A DNA stretch of 64,000 nucleotides, taken from NCBI GenBank assembly GCA_017508975.1, contig JAFWQU010000006.1:1-64000 (forward strand), given 5' to 3'. Below the pieces are notes generated by a model that saw only the letters and a program-made list of their open reading frames with translations, had not been told where the DNA came from and did not search any database. The position numbers were made by a program, and so were the translations under genes. Source of the DNA: Clostridia bacterium. GTDB taxonomy: Bacteria; Bacillota; Clostridia; Christensenellales; Aristaeellaceae. Below, one piece after another: positions 50,449 to 59,282 of the stretch (position 1 is its first letter; every line of letters starts with the position of its first letter).

Positions 50449-51345
50449 TTACAGGCCGGTCTTTTCGCGGATATAGCCGCGGGCCATCTTCGCGTACTCG
50501 AAGGGATTGGCCTTGGCGGGATCCTGCTCGGCCTCGACCACGACCCAGCCCTCGTAGCCGCTCTCGGCGATGACGTCGAAGAGGGGCGCGAAGTCCACGT
50601 CGCCGTCGCCGGGCACCGTGAACACGCCGTTGCGCACGGCGGTCAGGAAGCTCCAGCCCTCTCTGCGCGCCTGATCGCGGATCGCCAGGCGGCAGTCCTT
50701 CAGGTGGATGTGACGGATGCGGTGGATGTACTTCTTCAGCACGGGCAGCGGATCCACGCCCGCGAAGGTCAGGTGGCCGGAGTCGAAGAGCAGGAAGACC
50801 TTCTCCGGATCGACGCTCTCCATGAAGCGGTCGATCTCCGCCACGGTCTGCACGCCGGTGCCCATGTGGTGGTGCATGGTCAGGGTCATGCCCTTCTCCT
50901 GCGCCAAGGCGCCCAGCTCGTTGTAGCCGCGGATGACCGTGTCCCACTGCGCGTCGGTCCAGACGGGCTTGCCGTCGCCGAAGATGTTCAGATCCTTGCC
51001 CTGGATGGAGTCGCCCTGCTCGCTGGCGCCGATGACCCGTGCGCCGAGGGCATAAAGGCGGTCGCGGTGGGCGATGAAGTTGCGGATCGTCACCTCATAG
51101 GGCTCGGAGGTGAACAGCGTGGAGAACCAGGCGTTGCAGATCTGCAGGCCGCGCACGTCCAGCTTGTGCTTCAGGACCGCCACGTCCTGCGGATACTTGT
51201 TGCCGATCTCGGAGCCGGTGAAGCCTGCCAGCGCCATCTCGCTGACGCACTGCTCAAAGGTGTTCTCGCCGCCCAGGTCGGGCATGTCGTCGTTGGTCCA
51301 GCCGATAGGCGCGATGGCCAGGCGGACTTTCTTGGGATCCAGCAT
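50449..51345 (-). CDS. iolE: inosose dehydratase
   Basis: 298 residues from ATG 51345 (GGAGTCCTTCCC upstream). TIM-barrel sugar isomerase family: opens VRLAIAPIGWTNDDMPDLGG, typical of IolE, with metal-binding HHHMGTGV, LLFDSGHL and VVVEAEQD. It dehydrates scyllo-inosose to a diketo inositol derivative, the second step of myo-inositol breakdown. It is the last gene of the iol operon; the gap to iolD is 20 bases. Confidence 0.95.
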   Translation of the reverse strand: MLDPKKVRLAIAPIGWTNDDMPDLGGENTFEQCVSEMALAGFTGSEIGNKYPQDVAVLKHKLDVRGLQICNAWFSTLFTSEPYEVTIRNFIAHRDRLYALGARVIGASEQGDSIQGKDLNIFGDGKPVWTDAQWDTVIRGYNELGALAQEKGMTLTMHHHMGTGVQTVAEIDRFMESVDPEKVFLLFDSGHLTFAGVDPLPVLKKYIHRIRHIHLKDCRLAIRDQARREGWSFLTAVRNGVFTVPGDGDVDFAPLFDVIAESGYEGWVVVEAEQDPAKANPFEYAKMARGYIREKTGL

Positions 51346-51365
51346 GGGAAGGACTCCTTTCAAAA

Positions 51366-53219
51366 TCAGAATTTCCGGGTCTGGGCGATGTGCTCTGCCA
51401 TGTCGGCGTAAGCCTGCTGCACGCGCGGCTGCTCAGAGACCTCGGCGACGCCCACGCGCCACCAGCTCTCATAGCCGGGGGTCATGCTGCCGGGGAGCAC
51501 CTTGATGTCGTAGAGCACAGGGAGATCCTGGGTCAGCGCCTCAGCGAGGGCCGCGCGCAGCTCCTCCTCGGTGCGGATCGTGTAGGTTTTGAGCCCGTAG
51601 CCCGCGGCGCTCTTCGCGAAGTCCAGCGGGATCGGCGCGCCGTCCAGCTCGCCGGTGGCCGGGTTCCGGAAGTTGAAGACCGTGCCGAAGGTGTCGCTGC
51701 CCTGGTTGTTCTGCAGGTTCTCGATGCAGCCCCAGCCGGAGTTGTCGAAGAGGCAGAAGTGCACTCGCAGGCCCTCCTGCAGGCAGGTCACCAGCTCGGA
51801 GTGGGCCATCAGGTAGGTGCCGTCGCCGAAGAAGGTGTAGACCTCGCGGTCGGGGCAGGCGAGCTTGACGCCCAGGGCGCCGTTGGGCTCATAGCCCATG
51901 TTGGAGAAGCCGTACTCCATGTGGTAGGCGTCGCGCCCGGTGGGGCGGAAGAGCCGCTGCATGTCGCCCGGCAGGCTGCCGGCGCTGCCCACGGCGATGT
52001 CTCCGGGCTTCATGAACTCGTTGATGACGCCCAGGGCGCGGGTCTGGGTCAGGCCGCGCGGGTCCTGCGCGGTGTACCAGCCGTCCACCAGGGCGTTCCA
52101 CTCGTCCCGGGCCTTCCGCACGGCCTCCGCCTCGGCGTACCGGTAGCCCGCCAGCGCCTTCCGCAGTGCGTCGAGGCCCTCCCGGGCGTCGCACAGCAGC
52201 GGCTCGGCGTCCATCTTGACCGTGTCGAAGGGGCAGATGTTCAGGGTGATAAATTTCGTGTGTTCCCGGAAGAGCCACTTGGAGGCGGTGGTGAAGTCCG
52301 ACAGGCGGGTGCCCACGGCGAGCACCACGTCGGCGTCCTTCGCGATCACGTTCGCGGCCTTGCCGCCGGTGACGCCGATGCCGCCCAGGTTCAGCGGGTG
52401 GTCCCACGGGAGGACGCTCTTGCCCGCCTGGGTCTCCGAGAAGGGGATGCCCGTGGCCTCGCAGAAGGCCTTCAGGGCGTCGTGGGCGTAGGAGTAGCGG
52501 ACGCCGCCGCCGGCGATGACCAGCGGGCGCTTCGCGTTCCGAAGGATCTCCGCGGCGCGCTCCACCTGCGCGGCGGTGGGGGCTCGGCGGTCCATGTGCC
52601 AGACCCGCTTGCGCAGGAAGGACACGGGATAGTCGTAGGCCTCGCCCTCCACGTCCTGGGGCATGGCCAGGCAGACCGCGCCGGTGTCCGCCGGGTCGGT
52701 GAGCACGCGCAGGGCGTGCAGCGCGGCGGTCATCAGCTGCTCAGGCCGCTCCAGCCGGTCGAAATAGTGGCAGACGCCGCGGAAGGCGTCGGTCACGGTC
52801 TGGCCGAAGGACTGGAAGAACTCGGCCTGCTGCAGCACGGGGTCCGGCTGCCGGCAGGCGAAGGTGTCGCCCGGAAGCAGCAGCAGCGGGATCCGGTTGG
52901 CCGTGGCGCAGCCCGCCGCGGTCACCATGTTCATGGCGCCGGGGCCGATGGAGGACACGCAGGGGATGATCTCCAGCCGGTTCTTCTGCTTGGCGAAGGC
53001 GGTGGCCGCCAGTGCCATGTTCTGCTCGTTTTTGCCCTGCAGGAAGCGGATGGAATGCCCGCCCTGCTGCAGTGCCTGGCCGACGCCCACCACGCAGCCG
53101 TGGCCGAAGACGCCGAAGATGTGGTTGACAAACTTATGCTCCTGGCCGTCCAGCTCGACATACTGCTGATCCAGGAAGCGCACCAGGGCCTGCGCCATGG
53201 TCAGACGGACGGTTTCCAT
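51366..53219 (-). CDS. iolD: trihydroxycyclohexane-1,2-dione hydrolase, TPP dependent
   Basis: 617 residues, length as in the family. Three-domain TPP enzyme: PYR domain (start to about 200), central NAD-like domain with LAVGTRLSDFTTASK, and PP domain with the TPP motif GDGTYLMAHSE...FDNSGWGC. It hydrolyses the ring of the diketo intermediate to 5-deoxyglucuronate. The catalytic Glu is in GKNEQNMALAA. It starts 3 bases after the iolB stop. Confidence 0.96.
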   Translation of the reverse strand: METVRLTMAQALVRFLDQQYVELDGQEHKFVNHIFGVFGHGCVVGVGQALQQGGHSIRFLQGKNEQNMALAATAFAKQKNRLEIIPCVSSIGPGAMNMVTAAGCATANRIPLLLLPGDTFACRQPDPVLQQAEFFQSFGQTVTDAFRGVCHYFDRLERPEQLMTAALHALRVLTDPADTGAVCLAMPQDVEGEAYDYPVSFLRKRVWHMDRRAPTAAQVERAAEILRNAKRPLVIAGGGVRYSYAHDALKAFCEATGIPFSETQAGKSVLPWDHPLNLGGIGVTGGKAANVIAKDADVVLAVGTRLSDFTTASKWLFREHTKFITLNICPFDTVKMDAEPLLCDAREGLDALRKALAGYRYAEAEAVRKARDEWNALVDGWYTAQDPRGLTQTRALGVINEFMKPGDIAVGSAGSLPGDMQRLFRPTGRDAYHMEYGFSNMGYEPNGALGVKLACPDREVYTFFGDGTYLMAHSELVTCLQEGLRVHFCLFDNSGWGCIENLQNNQGSDTFGTVFNFRNPATGELDGAPIPLDFAKSAAGYGLKTYTIRTEEELRAALAEALTQDLPVLYDIKVLPGSMTPGYESWWRVGVAEVSEQPRVQQAYADMAEHIAQTRKF

Positions 53220-53222
53220 GCG

Positions 53223-54041
53223 TCATTCCTCCTTGGGATCGCCCCAGTAGCGGCTGCCGGGCGCCATGACCCAGTTGTGCTCCTCGATGAAGACCGGATA
53301 GTCCGGGCTGCGGTAGCGGCAGCCGTCCAGATGGCGGATCGCCCACAGGTACCACAGGGCGTAGCCCGGGGCGGTGCAGTGCGGGTGCGTGAGGCCGGGC
53401 TGGATGAAGACGGTGTCGTTGTTGTGCACCTTCACCACGTCCTCGCCCAGCTCGCCGTAGCCGAAGCCGTTGGCGGGATTGGTCTTGTAGTAGTAGATCT
53501 CCGGCTGCGGGTGGTGGTGCGGCGGATAGCTGGACCACTTGCCCGGGAAGCCGATGACCTCGCCGAGGACGAGGTTCGCGTCCGGGGCGTTGCGGTCGTC
53601 GAAGATCGTGCGGACGATGCGGGTGGAGGTCTCGCGCATGAGGCCCGCGCCGCGGAACTCGTCGGGGGTGTCCGCGGGCAGGTAGAGCCTGCTGCCGAAG
53701 GCCTTCCCGTTCTCCGTGGAGAGCAGGTTGATCTCGGCCTCCTCCGAGAGGCAGGTCAGCGTGAAGGCGGTCTCGCGGTCGGCGTGCAGCGCGGTGGGCG
53801 GCACGTCGAAGCAGTTGGCGCGGTCCTCGGTGTGCTCCCGGCCGTTCCAGGCGAACCGCACCTTGCCGTAGACCAGCAGGGCGGCCTTCTCCAGCGGCTC
53901 TTCCGTCGTATAGGTCTCGCCCCGGCGCATCCGCAGGACGCCGAAGTTCATCAGCATCTCCGGGTGCGCGCCGTCCAGGCGGCTCAGCCAGGTCAGGCCG
54001 AAGGGGTGTTCGCCCCGGGCCCGGGTGATATTTTCGTTCAT
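53223..54041 (-). CDS. iolB: 5-deoxy-glucuronate isomerase
   Basis: 272 residues. Cupin-type isomerase: metal-binding PPHHHPQPEIYYYK, YLWAIRHLDG and the ending EEHNWVMAPGSRYWG are diagnostic. It converts 5-deoxyglucuronic acid to 2-deoxy-5-keto-gluconic acid. It lies 12 bases after iolG. Confidence 0.96.
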   Translation of the reverse strand: MNENITRARGEHPFGLTWLSRLDGAHPEMLMNFGVLRMRRGETYTTEEPLEKAALLVYGKVRFAWNGREHTEDRANCFDVPPTALHADRETAFTLTCLSEEAEINLLSTENGKAFGSRLYLPADTPDEFRGAGLMRETSTRIVRTIFDDRNAPDANLVLGEVIGFPGKWSSYPPHHHPQPEIYYYKTNPANGFGYGELGEDVVKVHNNDTVFIQPGLTHPHCTAPGYALWYLWAIRHLDGCRYRSPDYPVFIEEHNWVMAPGSRYWGDPKEE

Positions 54042-54053
54042 GGCGCCTCCCTC

Positions 54054-55067
54054 TCAGCAGATCTCGCTGATCTTCACGGGACGGTGCTCGTCCAGGGACT
54101 TCTTGGCGGCCTTGGCCAGCACGACGCTCATCAGGCCCGCGTGGATGCCCACCGGCACCTCGCCGTCGGTCACGATGGCGTGGATGAACTGCTTCATCTC
54201 CTCGGTGAAGGAAGCCATGTAGCGCTCGAGGAAGAAGAACTGCGGCTTCTCGCCGACCACGCCCGCGGCGGTGGAGACCTTCACGGTGGAGTCACCGTCG
54301 TTCTCGTCCGCGGCCATGCCCAGGCTGCCGAAGACCTCGACCCGCTGGTCGTAGCCGTAAGCCGCGCGGCGGCTGTTGTCGATGACGCCCAGGGCGCCGT
54401 TGGCGAAGGTCAGGGTCACGATGGCGGTGTCCACGTCGCCGGCCTCGCCGATGCGCTTGTCCACCAGGGAGGTGCCCATGGCGTAGACTTCGGTCACATC
54501 GCTGCCCGCCAGGAACATGGCCATGTCGAAGTCATGGATCATCATGTCGATGTACAGGCCGCCGGAGGAAGCCGCGTACTCGGGGGACGGCGGCTCGGGG
54601 TCGCGGGAGGTGATTTTGATGATCTCGACATTGCCGAGCGTGCCGTTCTGCGCCATGCGCTGCACGGCCTTGTGGTTGTGGTCGAAGCGGCGGTTGAAGC
54701 CGATTTGGAGCTTGCGGCCGGTCTCCTCGGCCACTTTGGCGACCTCCTGGATCTTCTCGATGGAGGTGTGCACGGGCTTCTCGCAGAAGACGTGCTTGCC
54801 GGCCTTCATGGCGGCGATGGAGATGTCCGCGTGGGTGGGGGTGGGGGAGCAGACCAGCACCGCGTCGATGGAGGGGTCGTTGATGATGTCCATATAGTCG
54901 TTGGAGTACTTCGGCACGCCGAAGCGCTCCGCCAGTTTCTTCGCGCTCGCCTCGATGACGTCGGTCACCATGACGACCTCCGCCTCGGGGATGTGGTAGG
55001 TGATGGACTCTGCGTGTACGTTGCCGATGCGGCCCGCGCCGACGATACCGATCCGAAGCTTGCTCAT
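54054..55067 (-). CDS. iolG: inositol 2-dehydrogenase
   Basis: 337 residues from ATG 55067 (GGAAAGGAAGG upstream). Gfo/Idh/MocA family: Rossmann loop GIVGAGRIGNVHAE, catalytic EKPVHTS, and MMIHDFDMAMFL; HHxxH-like substrate elements are absent but the DFD motif is right. Oxidises myo-inositol to scyllo-inosose with NAD, the first step. A frame continues upstream through a repeat block; it is not coding. Confidence 0.92.
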   Translation of the reverse strand: MSKLRIGIVGAGRIGNVHAESITYHIPEAEVVMVTDVIEASAKKLAERFGVPKYSNDYMDIINDPSIDAVLVCSPTPTHADISIAAMKAGKHVFCEKPVHTSIEKIQEVAKVAEETGRKLQIGFNRRFDHNHKAVQRMAQNGTLGNVEIIKITSRDPEPPSPEYAASSGGLYIDMMIHDFDMAMFLAGSDVTEVYAMGTSLVDKRIGEAGDVDTAIVTLTFANGALGVIDNSRRAAYGYDQRVEVFGSLGMAADENDGDSTVKVSTAAGVVGEKPQFFFLERYMASFTEEMKQFIHAIVTDGEVPVGIHAGLMSVVLAKAAKKSLDEHRPVKISEIC

Positions 55068-55140
55068 GGGGAATCCTTCCTTTCCTGTCTTTGAACTGTT
55101 GTCATGTTGCGATAAGGTTGATGATGATGCATCAACGAAG

Positions 55141-55378
55141 GAATTTCGCGGCCTGTGGGCCGCGACCAGAGGCTTTCCGATCGCCTCTGGACTCTTCGGG
55201 CGTACATTTTTGGAGAAATCTTGCATTTTGGCGTGAAACCCTCCCCCGACCCCTCCCTACCGAGGGAGGGGAGGAGACACGCGTTTTTCTGCCGTGCTGT
55301 CTCCGAGCCTCCAAAGAAATGCTGCCGAAGGTCCAGGGCGATCGGAAAGCCCTGGCCGCGCCCGCAGGCGCGGAATCC
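55141..55378. repeat. composite repeat block inside the iol operon: repA, repB, inverted repA
   Basis: repA 55141-55200 (CCAGAGGC stem), repB 55235-55271 and inverted repA 55326-55378 fill most of the 374-base gap between iolG and iolA. The layout matches the blocks at 40,929, 33,393 and 29,190. No clear promoter was found for iolG in the remainder. Confidence 0.87.
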
Positions 55379-55441
55379 CTCTGCTGTCAATCCCGTACAT
55401 TTCCGGGAGGAAGGTTCGTCTGTTCCCGGACAGAAAGCCGA

Positions 55442-56953
55442 TCACAGGGAGCCGTCCCAGGTGGAGACGTGCTCCTGCTTCATTTCTTCCTCGTCGAACC
55501 AGCGGACGGTCACGGTCTTGGACTCGGTGTAGAACCGGAAGGCGTCCTTGCCGTGGCAGTGGAGGTCGCCGAAGAAGGACTTCTTGTGGCCGGAGAAGGG
55601 GAAGATACCCATGGGCACCGGGATGCCGACGTTCACGCCGACCATGCCGCCGTCGGTCCGCCGGGCGAACTCGCGGGCGTAGTAGCCGGACTGGGTGAAG
55701 ATGACGGAGCCGTTGGCGAAGGGGTTGCGGTTCATCATCTGCAGGCCTTCCTCGAAGTTCTTCACGCGCTTGATGCACAGCACCGGGCCGAAGACCTCGC
55801 GGGTGCCGATGGACATGTCCTCGGTCACATGGTCGAAGATCGTGTGGCCGATGTAGTAGCCGTTCTCGTAGCCGGGGACCTTTACGTCACGGCCGTCCAG
55901 CACGAGCTGCGCGCCCTCGTGGATGCCCTTCTCGATCCAGTCGAGAATGAACTGCATGTGGCCCTTGGAGCCCACCGGGCCGAGCTTGCTGGTCTTGTCG
56001 TAGGCGGGGCCGACCTTCTGCTGCTTGCACAGGCGGACGATCTCCTCGACGAGCTTGTCCGCGATGGACTCCTCGGCCACGACCACGGGCAGCGCCATGC
56101 AGCGCTCGCCGGCGCAGCCGAAGGAGGAGTTCATGATGCCCGCCGCCGTGCGGGTGATGGGCGCGTCCGCCAGCACCAGCGCGTGGTTCTTGGCCTCGCA
56201 GAGGCACTGCACCCGCTTGCCGTGGGCGGCCGCGGTGGCGTAGACGTGCTGGCCGACGGACGTGGAGCCGACGAAGGTGATGCCCTTCACGTCCTCGTGG
56301 GTCAGGAAGATCTCGGCCTCGTTGCGGGAGCAGGGCACCACGTTGAAGATGCCGTCCGGGATGCCGGCTTCCTTGTACAGTTCCGCGAAGCGCAGGGAGG
56401 TCATGGGGGTGGTGGAGGCGGGCTTCAGCACGAAGGCATTGCCGCACACGATGCACAGCGGGGCCATCCAGCCCACGGGGATCATGGCGGGGAAGTTCCA
56501 GGGCGCGATGCCCGCGAAGACGCCGATGGGCTCGCGGTAGAGCGTGGTGTCGTAGCCGGTGGAGGTGTTCATCAGGCTCTCGCCCATGAGCAGCGAGGGC
56601 GCCGAGCAGGCCAGCTCGGTCATCTCCAGCGCCTTGCCCACGTCGCCGGCGGCCTCGGACCAGCACTTACCGTTCTCGGTGGCGCACAGGAGGGTCAGCT
56701 CATCCATGTGCTCCTCGATCAGGTTGCGCAGCTTCATCATGATGGCGGCGCGCTTGCGGACCGGGGTGTCCCGCCAGGCGGGGAAGGCGGCCTTCGCGGC
56801 GGCGATGGCGGAGAGCACCTCGTCCTGGGTGCAGCAGGGCACCTGGGCGATGGCCTCGCCGGTGGAGGGGTTGTAGATCGTGTTGAACTTGGTGCTCTGA
56901 CTGTCGATGAACTGTCCGTTGATGAAGGGCTTCATGATGCGCGTCTCAGCCAT
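55442..56953 (-). CDS. iolA: (methyl)malonate-semialdehyde dehydrogenase, CoA-acylating
   Basis: 503 residues, aldehyde-dehydrogenase fold. The active-site segment FGCAGERCMAL has the nucleophilic Cys; the group-typical start MKPFINGQFID and ending SFFGDLHCHGKDAFRFYTE are present. It turns malonate semialdehyde into acetyl-CoA and CO2 with NAD and CoA, the last step of inositol breakdown. Asn in the PWNFPAMIP motif is intact. Flanked on both sides by repA repeats. Confidence 0.95.
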   Translation of the reverse strand: MAETRIMKPFINGQFIDSQSTKFNTIYNPSTGEAIAQVPCCTQDEVLSAIAAAKAAFPAWRDTPVRKRAAIMMKLRNLIEEHMDELTLLCATENGKCWSEAAGDVGKALEMTELACSAPSLLMGESLMNTSTGYDTTLYREPIGVFAGIAPWNFPAMIPVGWMAPLCIVCGNAFVLKPASTTPMTSLRFAELYKEAGIPDGIFNVVPCSRNEAEIFLTHEDVKGITFVGSTSVGQHVYATAAAHGKRVQCLCEAKNHALVLADAPITRTAAGIMNSSFGCAGERCMALPVVVAEESIADKLVEEIVRLCKQQKVGPAYDKTSKLGPVGSKGHMQFILDWIEKGIHEGAQLVLDGRDVKVPGYENGYYIGHTIFDHVTEDMSIGTREVFGPVLCIKRVKNFEEGLQMMNRNPFANGSVIFTQSGYYAREFARRTDGGMVGVNVGIPVPMGIFPFSGHKKSFFGDLHCHGKDAFRFYTESKTVTVRWFDEEEMKQEHVSTWDGSL

Positions 56954-57021
56954 GTGAAATCACTCCTGTTCTTCCGGTTCCATTATCATCAAAAGCTTAT
57001 TTATCTGAAACACAGATATCT

Positions 57022-57077
57022 CCGAAGGTCCAGGGCGATCGGAAAGCCCTGGTCGCGGCCCGCAGGCCGCGAAATCT
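57022..57077 (-). repeat. repA copy between iolA and iolC
   Basis: A single short-form copy in minus orientation, with both hairpins intact, in the 154-base gap. It lies about 30 bases after the iolC stop and could terminate or pause iolJ-iolC transcripts. Confidence 0.85.
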
Positions 57078-57107
57078 TTGTGAAGATTTCTATGTTTTAG
57101 ACAGGAG

Positions 57108-58118
57108 TCAAAGGGGGGTGACGACGGTGCCGCACTTGGCTTTCTCGGCCTCGATGAAGGCGTCGAGTGCGGCCTCGGTCGGCATGTCCTTGGAGCAGGC
57201 GTGGCTCGCCACCAGCATCGCGGCGGAGGCGCTGCCGCGCTCCAGGGCGTCGGCCAGGGAGCGCCCGGCCATCAGGGCGTGCAGGAAGGAGCTGGCGTAG
57301 CCGTCGCCGCCGCCGAAGCCCTTCAGTGCGGTCACCGGGAAGGGCTTCACGTCCCAGCTGCCGCCCTCGCGGCTGTAGGCGTGGCTGCCGCTCTTGCCGT
57401 GCTTGATGACGCAGACCGACGCGCCGAGCCCCAGCCAGTATTTTGCGCTGGCCTCGTCCGTGCCGTCCAGGCCCAGCAGGCGCTCCATCAGGTCGAACTC
57501 CTCGCGGCTGCCCATGATGATGTCCGCCTTCTCCGCGACCAGGGAGGTGTAGACCGAGATCTCGTCCAGGCTCTTCCAGGTGTAGGCCCGGTAGTCCGCG
57601 TCGAACACCACGGGGACGCCGTTGCGCTTCGCGAAGGTCAGCGCCTTGAGCGAGGCCTCGCGGGTCGGGGAGGTGCACAGCGCCGTGCCGGAGATCAGCA
57701 GGCAGGCGGCGGAGGCGATATAGGGCTCGTCCACGTCGTCCGGGCAGAGCTGCAGGTCCGCCACGCCCTCGCGGTACATGAGGATCGAGGACTCGGTGGG
57801 GGATTTCATCTCGGTGAAGGTCAGGCCGAGCTTCTCGCCGTGCTCGCAGCGGAAGATGTGGCTGACGTCGATGCCCTCCTGCCGGAAGTACCCGGTGACG
57901 AAGTCCCCGAAGGCGTCGTCGCTGACCCGGCCCAGGAAGCCCACCCGGTTGCCCAGCCGCGCCATGCCCACGGCGATGTTGGCCGGGGAGCCGCCCAGGT
58001 ACTTGTTGAAGTTGGCGCTCTCGCTGAGCGGCCGGTAGAAGTCGGTCGGGTTGAAGTCGATGGCCACCCGGCCCACGGGGATGATGTGCAGGGGTTTCGA
58101 CAGGTCAAACTGAATCAT
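57108..58118 (-). CDS. iolC: 5-dehydro-2-deoxygluconokinase
   Basis: 336 residues from ATG 58118, which overlaps the preceding stop by one base (TGATG). PfkB family: N-terminal GRVAIDFNPTDFYRPL and LGGSPANIAVGMARLGN, and the C-terminal ATP motif GFGGGDGYASSFLHAL with the catalytic Asp. It phosphorylates 2-deoxy-5-keto-gluconate at C6. Length is right for the family. Confidence 0.95.
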   Translation of the reverse strand: MIQFDLSKPLHIIPVGRVAIDFNPTDFYRPLSESANFNKYLGGSPANIAVGMARLGNRVGFLGRVSDDAFGDFVTGYFRQEGIDVSHIFRCEHGEKLGLTFTEMKSPTESSILMYREGVADLQLCPDDVDEPYIASAACLLISGTALCTSPTREASLKALTFAKRNGVPVVFDADYRAYTWKSLDEISVYTSLVAEKADIIMGSREEFDLMERLLGLDGTDEASAKYWLGLGASVCVIKHGKSGSHAYSREGGSWDVKPFPVTALKGFGGGDGYASSFLHALMAGRSLADALERGSASAAMLVASHACSKDMPTEAALDAFIEAEKAKCGTVVTPL

Positions 58119-58942
58119 CACGCATCCGCCTTTCCATTGCTGCCGAAGAGTTCAATATAGCGCGTGACCACCTGGCTGACGGCCTCCCGTCCGGCGAGCA
58201 TGTTCCGGAAGATATCCGGTCCGTCGCAGGCACCGGCGGCCGCCCGGAAGATGTCCGTGGCGATGTTGATTTTGCGGATGCCCAGTTCCACCAGCCGGCG
58301 GAACTGCGCGTCCGTGAGCCCGCTGCCGCCGTGGAGCACCAGGGCGGCGTGAATGCTGCCGTGGGCCTGCTCCACCACGTCGTAGTGCAGATGCGGCACG
58401 GCGGTGTACAGGCCGTGGGCGTTGCCGATGCCCACCGCCAGGGCGTCGATGCCGGTCCCGTCCATGGCCAGGCAGTCCGACGGGGTGGCGATCTCCTCCG
58501 CCGCGGCGCTGCCGTCCTCGTTGCGCCCCACGCGCCCGACCTCGCCCTCCACCGCGGCGCCGTAGGGCGCGGCGAGGCGCACGACCTCCTCCGTCAGGCG
58601 CAAGTTGTCCGCCAGGGGCAGGTCCGAGCCGTCGCACATGACCGAGGTGAAGCCCAGATCCAGCGCCTCCCGGATGCAGCCCAGCGTCTTGCCGTGGTCG
58701 AGATGGACGGCCACCGGCACCGAGGCGTGCTCGGCGGCGGCGCGCATCAGCGGCGCCATCAGATACAGCGGGGAGTAGGGAAGCCGGATCTCCGCGATCT
58801 GGAGGATCACCGGGGAGCGGCAGGCCTCGGCCGCCTGCAGCACGCCCTCGACGCACTCGAGGTTCGCCACGCTGAAGGAGCCCACCGCCCAGCCGCCGGC
58901 CTCCGCCTTCCGCAGGAGATCCCGCATGTTGACCAGAGCCAT
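58118..58942 (-). CDS. iolJ: class II aldolase, probable 6-phospho-5-dehydro-2-deoxygluconate aldolase
   Basis: 274 residues from ATG 58942 (GGAGGGTGAGAAA). Class II fructose-bisphosphate aldolase family: HLDHGKTL with zinc ligands, GNAHGLYT and LHGGSGLTDAQF, then INIATDI. In the iol context it cleaves the phosphorylated intermediate to dihydroxyacetone phosphate and malonate semialdehyde. By sequence alone it could be a KbaY- or FbaA-like aldolase; the tight coupling to iolC supports IolJ. It is the first gene of the operon. Confidence 0.87.
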   Translation of the reverse strand: MALVNMRDLLRKAEAGGWAVGSFSVANLECVEGVLQAAEACRSPVILQIAEIRLPYSPLYLMAPLMRAAAEHASVPVAVHLDHGKTLGCIREALDLGFTSVMCDGSDLPLADNLRLTEEVVRLAAPYGAAVEGEVGRVGRNEDGSAAAEEIATPSDCLAMDGTGIDALAVGIGNAHGLYTAVPHLHYDVVEQAHGSIHAALVLHGGSGLTDAQFRRLVELGIRKINIATDIFRAAAGACDGPDIFRNMLAGREAVSQVVTRYIELFGSNGKADA

Positions 58943-58990
58943 TTTCTCACCCTCCTTCGGGGGATACTTGAACAGAGATTCTCTTCCTTC

Positions 58991-59019
58991 ATCATAGCAC
59001 AAAGATGGGCAAATTACAA
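58991..59019 (-). promoter_or_regulatory. promoter of the iol operon
   Basis: Minus-strand TTGTAA (59014-59019), 17-base spacer, TATGAT (58991-58996), about 50 bases before the iolJ start. No IolR-type operator could be assigned. Confidence 0.75.
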
Positions 59020-59094
59020 GCAGAAAAAGAGTATCATTTGAGTAAATTACACAGAAAAAAAGAGAAACTTGGCAAAATGATGGGGCGAACGGGA

Positions 59095-59127
59095 TAAAAA
59101 AACGCCCCCTCCGTCCGGAGGAGGCGC
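59095..59127 (-). terminator. terminator of the transglutaminase-like gene
   Basis: Minus-strand stem CGCCTCCTCC / GGAGGGGGCG with loop GGAC, followed by seven T residues. Confidence 0.85.
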
Positions 59128-59149
59128 GGCAGCGCGGGAATTTGTTCTG

Positions 59150-59282
59150 ATCTCAGTTTAGAATGCGCATTGTCAACAGCAAGATTTCGCGGCCTGCGGG
59201 CCGCGACCAGGGCTTTCCGATCGCCCTGGACCTTCGGCCACATGCTGTTGCTGGATTTGCGGTTCTTACTTGAGATTGGTAT
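59150..59282 (+). mobile_element. full-length repA element (MITE-like)
   Basis: It starts ATCTCAGTTTAGAATGCGCATT and ends TTCTTACTTGAGATTGG, imperfect terminal inverted repeats. The repA core is 59183-59237 with the CCAGGGC stem. It matches the 10149 copy over nearly its full length. It abuts the stop codon of the next gene. Confidence 0.8.
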
